The notes under the pieces are model-generated. The model did not search any database, was not told where the DNA came from, and worked only from the letters and a program-made list of their open reading frames with translations. A DNA stretch of 64,000 nucleotides from Sipunculus nudus (taxonomy: Eukaryota; Annelida; Sipuncula; Golfingiida; Sipunculidae). The stretch lies in NCBI GenBank assembly GCA_026874595.1, contig CM049309.1, positions 73,704,426-73,768,425 of the forward strand, written 5' to 3'. This document shows, one piece after another, positions 40,101-52,100 of the stretch; within the stretch, counting starts at the first letter, position 1; every line of letters starts with the position of its first letter. A program made the translations under genes and the position numbers.

Positions 40101-43100
40101 CTTCATCTTCAAGTTCAAATCAGATGGAATAGAAATAATTTGAGAATGATGTGGCTTTTGGAGTATTGTGTAATAGGGAGGGGAGACATATCTGTTTTTG
40201 CATTGCTAAAACAACCTCATTCTAGTTTTATCACTTATTTAAAGTCATACATTATCAACAAAGAAAAGTGAATCTTAGATGGGTAGTCACTACCACCTGT
40301 TACTACCCAGCTCAACTTGGTTTCTCCAGTGATTTAAGCAGTTGTTGGGGTTGTTATTAGAAAGTCACCACCAAACTCATTAATTCTTCACATATTTTTA
40401 GATTACCTGTTGAGCCTATTGCAGTTGCATTAACAAAGATATGCATTCTTGACTTTATGTGCGATTTACAACTCTACAATGAGAATAATTGACTGCTCCT
40501 CTAGTAGTCTTTTGGTGTTTTAATTTTTATGCAGAAATCAGGGATTTTCCCCCATTAGATGGACCCATTACAAATGGTCCTGAATCAGTTACCTTTATTG
40601 AGGCATAGGATAACCTTTCATTCTGTTTAGTTCAGTGGTAACTATAATTACTGATTGCCTCACAGGTCTAGTTTTTATATTCAACCAGCTCAGTGTACAG
40701 AATTATTAATGACAGCTTGAACATCCAGTACATCACGTTATCACAGGCCTACTTCAATTAATAGCTAATTATTTATTAGCTCTGTCTGTCTAGCTTTGTT
40801 CAGAGTCGCTAAAAAATCTAGATTTATGAATACCCAGGCTATATTTTTAGACTCTGAATGACATTTGATTTGTGATGTTTAACTTCATTCTGGTTTAGTT
40901 TGATAGATTTAGTTTGTTTTTAGAGCTGATTCTCTGACAAGGTCTGAGACAGCATACATTGTAATTAATTTAGTACCTCACCACCATTATACATTGTGTG
41001 CAACTGCTGAAATATGTCATTGATGTACAACTCGTAAAATATAGTTTTTTTCTGGGGTTCTGAGACTTCACTTTCATATGATACCAGATTTGCAGTGCAG
41101 TATATGGTGGGTCAAGTGAATATATAAGGTGTGAATGGTATAATATAATGACCTATGACATATTTAATTTTAAGCTATGATTATACCTAATGTATGCACA
41201 TTATACCTAGTGTATGTTATAAACTTAAAGTTAAGGAATTCTTTTAGAGAAGAATAACATTCAAAGGGTAATATTATCATTGAAATATATTATTCTTTGG
41301 ACAAGCTTCATGTATTTTCTCAGGTATAAATGACTCGGGTTATTGATTTGTGATGCTAATTGTTCAAAATGGCAAATGTATATTATTGTATCTGCCAAAA
41401 CAAAGTTTTGCGGATACTTTATTTTTGACCGGGTTCCGCCGCCGCCGCCATGGCCACCGCGTTCGTTTCCGGAGAACTCCTCTGAGACTACTGGACGGAT
41501 TTTTCCGTAACTTACACCAATTATCGGGTCACATGTGAACTGGTGCCTAACCAATTGGCCTTGACCTCTGACCTTTCCTCTCTGCCCAGCGTCTGTTTGT
41601 GTGTCTGTTTCCACACATAAACCCACATATCTCGGGAACTGTTTGACCAATCAGGAAAAAATTTTGTACAAATGTAGCTCTTGCATAGCTTTATAACATA
41701 CACAAGAAATGGTTGCACCACCTGCAACCATGTTTGTACAGTGTCCATCTGTTCATCTGCCTTGTGTTAAAATCATTCATATCTCTGCAGTGGTTTGACT
41801 AATTCACCTGAAATTCGGCATGCTTATACATCCTGGATAGCGTCCTTGATTTTATGACAGGTGGAGCAATCTACATTCAGGTTCATGCTGCAGACATTCA
41901 AGCTCATATCTTGGGAACTGTTTGACCAATCAGGAAAAAAAAGTTTACACAAATGTAGCCCTTGGATAGCTTTATAACATACACAAAAATTGTGGCCCCA
42001 CCTGCAGCCATTTTTGCACAGCGTCCATCTGTTTGTCTGCTGTCGGATAAAATCACTCATATCTCAACAGTGGTCTGCAGACTTTTCCACCTGACATTTT
42101 GCATGTGTATACATCTTGGATAGTTTCTTGTTCAAATAACAGGTGACGTCACCTACAATCATGTTTACATGGCAGACATCCATTCTAATATGTAACACGT
42201 AACTCTATTTCCCCTTGCCACTCAATCCATGCCTCAGTTCACCCGTCCTACTCTGATTTTGGTGGATACACATAGACGCTTGCTGACTACCCGTATTCTA
42301 GTTTGTTCTTTGTATTTTGCAGAAAAGAAAAAAGAACCTATAGAAGATAGAAACGTGCCTAACGGAGGTGCTGAAGTGGGAGATGGTCATGTGAGGATGG
42401 GTCAGAGTGCGGGCAGGCCCAGTAGCGGTGGCTCCCCCCACCCAGCTGCCCACCCAGCCAGCGGCTGTGTCCCCCCTCACGGGAGACTACCCACTAGACT
42501 CCATGATGGGGGTAAGTTACTACACCGGGATGCTTACAGTAGCCAGGGTTAGAAAATAAGCCACAGCCTGTTTGCTTGTGTGTCGTGTGACACATATTTT
42601 CTCATGGACAATTTCTTTGCATAATGATCTCATGGCAATAGCTTCAGTTTTTTTTTACATAATCCTTCTAACAAACAAACAGGGAATAAAATACTACTTC
42701 CTAACCAGGTGTAGCTTAACTCAAAGAATACATACCTTTGAAAACTTGGGAAAACATTTTCGATTTAAAAAGAAAACCTCACCTTTTGCCCCCTCAAGAC
42801 TAGCTTGTACTTTGAAATAATACATGTGTAATGTTTTGAGATTATATTTACAAAAGTATGCATGAATATTATGAAATATTAATTGCACCTGCATCAGAAG
42901 TAGGAATTCTGCCAGTCAGTAATAAACAATATCCTAGCTCAAGTTTTATCTTCCCAAAAAATGTTGTTGAATTTGATCAGGATCTTTTTGACAGACAGGA
43001 CTCATCACATACCCTCCTCAAAGCTTCCTTGTTAGATGCAACAGGAGCACATTTTCCTCAAGGCATTTAAAATAAAATCTGCCGGGTTTTAGTCTTTGGT

Positions 43101-46100
43101 AGCTGAAAGATAGTCAATCTTTAAATCAGTTGTGTAATTGTGTGACAGATACAAGGCTTTTAATGAGGATTATTTTGTGATAGTTTCCCAGTTTCCACAG
43201 TTTATATAATTAGCAATCTGACCTGTATCTTGCATGATTTTATACCTTCTACAAGCTGTTTATATTAATTTGTCCCAGGTTAGATTGTCTGTTTATTCAG
43301 GGATGCTCAGGTTGTTGAACTCATAAAGATGATATTCAGTGGGAGGATGGAGTTAGGGTTATCCAGCAGCACAGTGAAGAGGATGGCATTATTAATTGCC
43401 TCAGCAGGGATCACAGCTCCCAGGATGTGATTATCAGGTTACATGTAGTTGTGTGATAACAATAATCATGGATGATTTATTAACCATTGGGTCTGTATTT
43501 TTCCCAGAGATTGTGGTAAAGTTATAAAAAATTGTAATGAAATAGAGAATCTCTTAAATTTGCATATCGTGATTTTGCTACAACTTTAGGTGCTGTATCG
43601 TTTCTAGTACTACATTAATAACAAGATATCTTTTTCTAAGCAAATTACATCTTAAGGCCAAAAAAAGTAAAAGGTATGGTTCTCAGGCATCACACATCAG
43701 TTTTAGCTGCCTGCATAAAAATTTCGATTTGCAATAGAAATTTGCAATTTTGAGCTCTAGACTCTTGGACATTTCTATCAAAACATAAAATAATACAATT
43801 TTGGTAAGATTTCTTTTGTTATGTAGTGCTTTTACTTGTTTAGCTAAAATAAATCTGTTATTATAATGCTTTTTCCTTATCATATTACATTGTTATGGAA
43901 ACATACAAAGTTAAAAGGTAAAAATAAAAAAATCACCCACACACTGATTTCTTAAAAAAAAAGTGCTTGAGAAACCAACCTTATTTTTTTTGCCTAATAC
44001 AAACTAGGATGTATTGAGTGGTGATAGGGGTGTTTGTGTTCGTTTCTTTCTGCCTAATACCAGATGTAGCTTGAGCTCTCAGTAGGAATTCTGGAGTGTT
44101 CGATCACAGTGTTTCTAATAATGACATAGAAAGCCATTGACCTTTATAAAACTTTAAACAAGCAGGAGTTTTTGTACAGATGTAAGTTCAAATTAAGGTC
44201 CTGTCAAGGTGCTTACTGATTTTTTACTTGGTCATAGAGTTTAATACTCCAATACCTAATCATTGCAATGGTTTTGATTATTCAGTTTTTGTGTGTCACA
44301 TAGGTAATCTTAAATCTAGAAGCCTTCATTTATACAATACCCCTGTAGGTGCCTTCATCTCTGTTCTGTAGACCACGCCATTTTCAGGATTTAATCTTCA
44401 AATATTTGTAGATGTGTCACTGTCAGCATTGATAAATCTGGTTCCATGATGAAATTGGTGACAGAAGCACTGTTTATTTGTGTCTCCCTGTCTGTCCACT
44501 CTGTTGTCACTGGGTATACAGACATACTTATTGAGGCCTGTGCTGTCTTTAAATATGAATGAGGGGGAGGGACTAGAGGGGTGGACAACCATGTTCTGGT
44601 TCATATAACTGCATAGTAGGGAAGGAGGGATGGACACCGACTTATGCCGGAACATTCGGGAAGGCCAGTAGGGGATATAGAAGGAGTGGTGGACTCGACA
44701 GTGTACTGGTTCTTGTAGCTGAAGAGTTATATAAATGATTAAACATATATGTATTATTGATAAAGATGCTCTAATACTATTATGACTACTGTGACTGTGA
44801 TAATTACTATGCCTTGACTAAACATTTTGTAAAACAAATAATAACCAGTCTACCTTAAAATACATTGTCATCGTGTGGTTATCTTCATACCCATTTGGCA
44901 GGCACTGCCACCTTTTGGCCAGGGACAAGAAAGAATAGAAATACTGTGTTTGTTTATAATCCTAAAAGCTGATAAACTAGAGTTAAATGCTGCAACATCT
45001 TGCTCACCTCATATTTCCTAATACCCCTTTATGCTCACATTTGATTGACATTTTCCTTGAATAGTCCAATGGACTGTTGCCAGAGTAAATTATAATTATT
45101 GATATTTGTTAATCACCTCTGCAGCTGTAGGTGTGACCAGGCTTACTCAATGTTCACCCGTCTCTGTATTGTTCTTTATCAAGAAATGGATAAGAATTAG
45201 AAGATAAATTACTCAAACCTAATCCAACAAAGAGCTATGGATCATTTAAGCAGCTGAAGTAATTAACTGATGTCACAAAGACAGTACATTTCTCTTTAAA
45301 AATAGTATTATAATTGAAAATTATTAATTTCTCATGTGAAAAGCAGTTTGTTGTAATTTTTATTTAATAACTATCAGAGGACTAAGTATATCACAGTTCA
45401 TTTGACCCCCTTCAGCTGATGATGTTTTATGCTGTTTGATTTCTTTGTTTCTCTTTAAAAATTGTATTATTTTTGTATTTTATTAATTTCTACTATGAAA
45501 AGCAGTCTTCTGGTATTTCAGTTTAAGAGTACTAAGTATATCACAGCTTATTTCACCCCTCATAGTTTGCTTCAGTTGATGTTGTTTTTTAATGCCTCAT
45601 TTCTTTGCTGTTTTCAAATTCATAAATTCATTCCTTGTTTGATCAGTTTAGGCAGTCAGTGCCAGAACTGCAGGGTCTACATTTTGAACTTTAGACAGTT
45701 CTGCCGAACAGTTCTGCAGATCATTAGTTGGATTAAATATAGGAATGCACACCTGACTGTTTCCAGAGCTGCTGTGACAGCCTCTGCAACAGTTCCCAAG
45801 CAGCCAAAGAAAGAAGAAGAGCTGCTTTAGAAAATTATGATATCTGATCTAAAAGCAAACTGTGAAACTGATAGCCATATGAGCAGCAGCTATTGACTTG
45901 TCTGTTTCGAGGACAAACAGCCCTGGTTGGTGCTGTTCTAGCTCTGTGCTGGTTTCTACAGGCAGGTCTAGCGCTGTCAGCACTCTGTGAGGTCGTGATT
46001 GATTATTGACACAAAACCCAAGTTAAGGCTGGAGCCAGGGTGCACATTTAACATAGAAAGACAATTGAAACATGTTCCCATAAATACAGTATAGTTAACA

Positions 46101-49100
46101 CTGACGTCACAGGTCTGAAATCAAACATCAGCCGTGGCACTGGGTATGTACAGGAGCAGGGTGTTGGTGGTGCTGCTGGCGCTGGGATCAGCCATAGGGC
46201 TGCTGCTTCCCTTGAGACAGGACGCTAAAATTGTCATACACAGCTCATATTGAGTGAATTGATTTCCAAATGGTTATCAGTGTGGCACCATTTTCATGTT
46301 GCTGGCCCAGATTATTACAGAACCAATATTTGTCCAGATACACACTGCATATGTTGTATAACACTATTGATAAACATATTATTTGTACCTTATTTGTATA
46401 GTATTAAACAGTTTAATTTGCTGAATGTGTGTTTTTATCCCAAAATGTGTTCTGTGCATAATGTTTACACCCTTCTACATTAATATGTGTTTAAATTTGA
46501 AATGTAGGTCATTATTTTATATTGGCTTGATATGTATGTGAGGCTTCGGTGCATTGATGTATAAAAAAATGCCATAAGACCATTGAAAATAGCCATAAAT
46601 ACAGTACTCAGAAGGCATCAATATTGAACTTTTAAGCCTACTTGAGTTGTGACACAAGCCATACATTGGAAACATACTGCAACAGTCATCCTTCCTAGGG
46701 CATTGATTTTGTGATAAACAGCCCATGATCTTAACATAAGGCTACGTGTGATGAATTATCACAAAAGAAAACAAGTAAACTGACAAACCAAAATGAAACT
46801 CCATACCTGTGGTAACAAATCATTCCCTGTGCTGTGTACAATTTGGCTATCATCAAGTAACTGGTGGAAGCCATGTTTGAATTCTTGCATTTAGAAATGT
46901 AACAAACATGCAGGGGGATTTACCAATATGTTGAGTAACAACATTTTTTTTCTTGCACATGGTAGGTGTTTGTAAGGATTTACTCTTAAAAAAAGCTAAT
47001 GTTTGATCTTGTATTTATCAAGTGCCAGTTTGCATTCTCATCCATTGATCATTACAGTACGGTCCTTGACACAAGGTGTAATTGCATTCTGATGCTGCTC
47101 ATACTCTCTAATGTCAGAGGGCCAAAAGTGTGCAAATTGAAGTAGGAGGCTCTGACAATAATCATGAATATAAATGGTTCTGACACAGATCGAGATGATT
47201 ATTGATGGCTCTGATAAGAACCATGAATGCCCTTATAACAACCATGAGTCGGATTTCTGAAGAAAAAAAATTCCTTTACTATTTGTAACATTGCTTAGAG
47301 TTGCTTAATTTTAGTATGCAGGTTAAAACACCAGGGGATACTCATGTCAAACTCATATCCAAATCAGCACTGCTGTGATATACTGATTCCAGACTGAAAT
47401 CTAGTCTATACTGGGCATATGCTACTCACAAGTCCCCCATGTATTATACAGCAATGAAAATAGTACTGTGATATCATCAGTTGAATGAGGCCATGTAATG
47501 GCTGGGATAATGGACTGGTATTATAAACTGAACTGATGTATGTTTGATTTCTTCATGGAAAAACCCCAACTCAAGTCTTCACCACAAGGGGTTGCCCTCT
47601 AGACTAAGCAAAGAATGGCAAGGTATTGGTGACTAAAGTCTGTCCCAGGGTGCATGATAGTGATACTGTTATAAGAAAACTCTTTACAAATAACTTTTGG
47701 CCTAAAATATTATATATATGCAGATGTTCCACCAATAATTTGTAGAGTAATACTGTTCCAGTAAAAAGTATTTACTTGGTGACTCTGTTGTGTTGTTTAT
47801 GATGGTGGATTGTGGATGGCATCTTTCTGGCACAGCTTGACAGTTGGTTCCCCTACAGAAGACTTTCCATGTCTATGGTTGATTATAAGATGATAGTGAT
47901 GTCATTAAGACGTCGCAAATGTCTGTCTCATATGACTGTCTATTAACTGACAACATCAGCTAGAATGGCTTGTTTATATCTCACTTCTGCAGATATGTAC
48001 ATGTGGCAAACATAGTTGACTGTGTTGTTTTACTTTAGATTATTTATCTCATAAAAATTCAGTGCAATATAAGACATCCGTTTTCATTCACATAGTCAGT
48101 GAATGGTTCTTCACATAGTCAGTGAATAGGTTCTGCAACCTTTTGGCCAGGAAATTTCAAGTGTCACACTTGTATAAAACACTGTGGAAAAATATGTGGA
48201 CACAGGTACTATTATGGACTATTATGTTTGATCCACTCCCATTTACACCTACTGTCTATTCCTCTGTCTGTATGTAAGGGGCAATGGGCTGTGAGAGAGG
48301 GAGTCATGGTTGCTAGTATATATATAGACATATGCACCAGCATTCCCTGGATCAGCTTCTTTGATTTTACATTACATCTGCTGTAACTGAATTTAAATCT
48401 GAGCAACAGATTATTCCATTCATCTAGCTCTCTGTATAAACTGATGGTTATATTACTGGATGTCTGAGCCTCCATATGAAGGTTCTTTGTGTCTTCTGCT
48501 TAAATTGATGATGGCATTACTGGGTGTACAGTCAGCAGAGAACTCCAATTTTAGCTGTCAGCTTTAGTTGAGGAATTTGACAGCGGGATGGGGAGACAAG
48601 CTATATATAGCCCTTTGAGACAAAGAAAGAGAGAGATCCAGTGTCACAGTGGTTGTGTGTACAGCTGGAACATTGATTTTTTCATATTGTCCCTTTTTTG
48701 GCACTAAGTTATTGAAATAGTTAAAGCTTAGCAGGACCACATCAGGTACATCAATCACTTCTCATCTTTCAATTTACTCATCAAAACCACCAGAGCTACA
48801 AACTTTTATTGGAGTATATGAATACCTTTTAACAGTATCTTGTATCATACACAAATCTGTCAGCATGGCCTAATTTCTCTGCCTAACTTAAGTAAAGTCT
48901 TTTGAACTCTTAAGACTAAATGCAGCATTTCAGGTTTATCCATAGTATGCCCATAACTGACAGGTTCAACCAGTCTGTCACTTAAAGATTTCTGTTTAAG
49001 ATTCATAGTGGTAGTTAGGTCCTAATGATTTTATTTTGCAGAAATTCAGGTTTGGGAAATTATGTATTAAAACTCAAAGATATGTGTAGTACAGGGACAG

Positions 49101-52100
49101 CTAAAGCCATAGAAACTTATGTCATGATCAGAAACTAAAAGGACATGCAATATGCCTGTACATCATTCATATTCACCTGATCATTTTTGGCCATGAGTCA
49201 CATGTTTAAATTTTACTGATGAACCAGTCCTAGTGGTTGAGTAGCTAGGTTGTCTGACAAATGAGCCAGTAAACCAGGAGGTTTAAGTCCAAACCTTACT
49301 ACTGCTTGGCTATGTCCATGCCAGACTTTCACCCAGAGTCTTAGTTGATTTGGAAGATGTCAGGGAGCTCTGATTTCTCATGTGGGGGTTGCCCCAGGCT
49401 TATGTAGACTGTGGGTGGATACTTCATTTTGGGACCAGAGGGTGCAGTTAGTAGAACTAGGTAGGGACGTTCTCTTTCGGAGGAAGAGATAACAATCCAG
49501 TTTGTCTAAACCGGTTGCTCTCAGGCTCTTGGGATAGTACAGGGAACAGGGCCCCACTGTAACTTTTACTCTTTATCACACAAAATGGTTTTAAAACATT
49601 TTGGGCAATGTGAATTGATCAAATCGGTTTCAAACCATATTATGTAACCACATGCTGCCACAAGCTTCCGGCTGGCACTCTAACCCAGTTGCTGCTCCAA
49701 GACTATGTCTAATTGTTTCAAATGCAAATTGATCAACTGAGTATTCACATGTTAAGCAGAGTGGAAAATTTGATCCACATTAGAAATACAGCTTGAAACC
49801 AATACTCAGCTGGATTCAGATTGATTTAATACAAAAACACTTTGGATTGGCAAGTGAATGCTCTCAATTCACATTCAAAACAGTTTGAAATCATTTTGCA
49901 TTTGCCATGTGACATGGGTTAATCCCTGAAACTGAGGAAAATGACCAGATTGGCACACTGTGCAAGGGAGCCTGCAAAAGAATACTTATATATAGCATAG
50001 AATGGTATGAGGTGCCTTAAACAGTAGAGTTTGGTTTACAAATTGTTAAGATCCTTTATTTTAAATATTGATATTCTTTATAATAGAAATACTCTCTCAG
50101 ACACCTGTACTAACATACTGATTTGGTGTTTTTGTTATTTCAGTCAGGTCCAATCAGGAGTCCATACCTCAAGGTGACCCCGATGAACCAGGTCATATGG
50201 AGGTCACTGTCGTTGAACCAAAGCAAGTACGTGTCATGTTACCCATGGACAATAGAGACCGACAAATCCCTGTGATACAAAGAGCAATTCAAATCCCAGT
50301 TGTCCATGAACAATCAGGTAAGTTTAAGGTCACTGAAATGACATTCTTACATAATTTCCCATTTGTCATTTATGTAATATTCCGTATGTATCATGTATGA
50401 AATACATTATGCATTACACCATTCATTCCTTAATATTACAAAAACTTGAAAATATTTTGAAAAGTGTTTGTTTAGGTTTTTAGCCCTTAACTTATATAGG
50501 CTACTGTCGTCACCCAAGCTGTCTGTCATTTGTCAGCCCATCTGTCTGTTAATTTTAGCCTTGTGAGCAGGATATCTCAAAAAGAATTAAGCAGATACAT
50601 ATCAACACAATCTTGGTCAAGTTCGAATATGGGTCAACTTGTCCTACATTTCAAGGTCACACACATATTTATAGAAAAAAATCTTTGGATGACCAGACAT
50701 GAGCAGTGACATTATAATTATTAATTTTTTTTTATTCCTTGCAGGAGTTTACCAAGCTCCGCCCAGTCCTGCCTCAGGCCATGTTCACTTGCCCCAGGAC
50801 CCACCTCCCCAGTCTCCGCTGGCACACGTGGCTCCTGGTACACCCCCACCCTCCAGTACCCCAGTCGTAGGCCAGTATGAGGAGATCCCGGCCAGTGAAC
50901 CCAACCTGAGTAGGCGTCCCAAGCGGTCAGCGATGAAAGGGGCCAAACAACAAGTGCGCTTACAGGAGCAGCTAGCCCAGACACTGAGACAGAGGAGCAT
51001 CATGCAGCAAGCCGGTGACACACCGCGTGCACCGCCAAAACCAGCACCAAAACCTAAAGTCAGGCTGGTGGGCAGGTAGGCTGATAAGCATTACGGTTTA
51101 GTTATGTTGTGTCGGAGGGTTCATACCTGACATATAAAGTAAGTATGTAGTATTTTTAGATGATTAAAGGTTATTAAATCAAAAAAGAAAAAATATATAC
51201 ATATAAAAGTATATACTTGTAAAAAACCTGAAGATTAAGGAAGACAAAAGCAAAACAGTGGTTAAAGCAAAGGAGATCTGGAATGACTGCAGTGTAGAGA
51301 AGACCCAGTTCATTTTTTTATGCAGATCTGGAGAAACTAAAAGGGTTGGATCATTTGTTCATATTTTGCTTAGGTGGAGATCTAAACTCTAATAAGTGAC
51401 ATTCTAGTTTAATACTGTAAAAGAGTACACTTTCCACAATTTGTTGTTGTAAACTTAAATGTACATGTATAAGATTTTTGACACTCTACTTGCAGTATGC
51501 CAGTGATAGAAAACAAGGAAAACTATCCTGCAGAATCAACTCATTATGACCACAGTGACTCATCAGATGATGAAATACACTACAGGGATGATGATGAGAG
51601 TAAGTATAGGCCAGTTATAGTCAGTATCTACAGTACATTGTGACCACAGTGACTCATCATACAATGAAATACACTACAGGGATGATGATGAGAGTAAGTA
51701 TTGGCCAGTTATAGTAAGTATCTACGGTACATTATGACCACAGTGACTCATCAAACAATGAAATACACTACAGGGATGATGAGAGTAAGTTTAGGCCATT
51801 TTTGGTCAGGATCGAAAGTACATTACGACTACAGTGACTCATCAAATGATGAAATACACTATTGGGATGATGATGAGAGTAAGTATAGGTCATTACAGCC
51901 AGTATCTACACTAAAAAAGGTCAAAAGATAAACAAAAGTCATCTCTATACAGTTGTGACCTATTGGGTGACCTTTAGTGAAGAAGGCACATTGTTGCTGT
52001 ATATGCCATTGTAAAATCAATTTTCATTGGTCAGGGGAGCTGCTAAACATGCTTACTTAGTAGGTTCCCAGATCCAATACAGGGTGACATCTGGTGCAGT

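Larger units (their letters stand above)
17874..42322 (+). other. Phactr: 24.4 kb PHACTR intron between exons B and C
   Basis: GTAAGT...TTTTGCAG. It holds the compound repeat element 19899-23907, two copies of a 0.9 kb repeat, the candidate alternative first exon at 32547, an inverted-repeat element and a TIR element. Between these (24000-28500, 29500-32500, 32600-34150, 34600-39600, 40200-41380) I see AT-rich sequence with only short, unrecognised open frames. A diverged pair of about 95 bp segments (24470-24560 and 25270-25365) shares TTACTTTTATGACAGG-like words. Confidence 0.88.

Noticed and set aside
45768-45830. Segment ending [11 protein letters not shown] after a TTTCCAG, resembling a PHACTR linker exon
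   Set aside because: The acceptor would need a phase-2 upstream exon, but all neighbouring PHACTR junctions there are phase 1. In phase 1 it hits TGA within a few codons. It also ends in a stop and not a donor.
49220-49560. tRNA-like words (GTGGTTGAGTAG, GGTTTAAGTCCAAACC)
   Set aside because: No cloverleaf can be folded and the B box is poor; at most a decayed SINE. The same holds for the words near 8275 and 58800.
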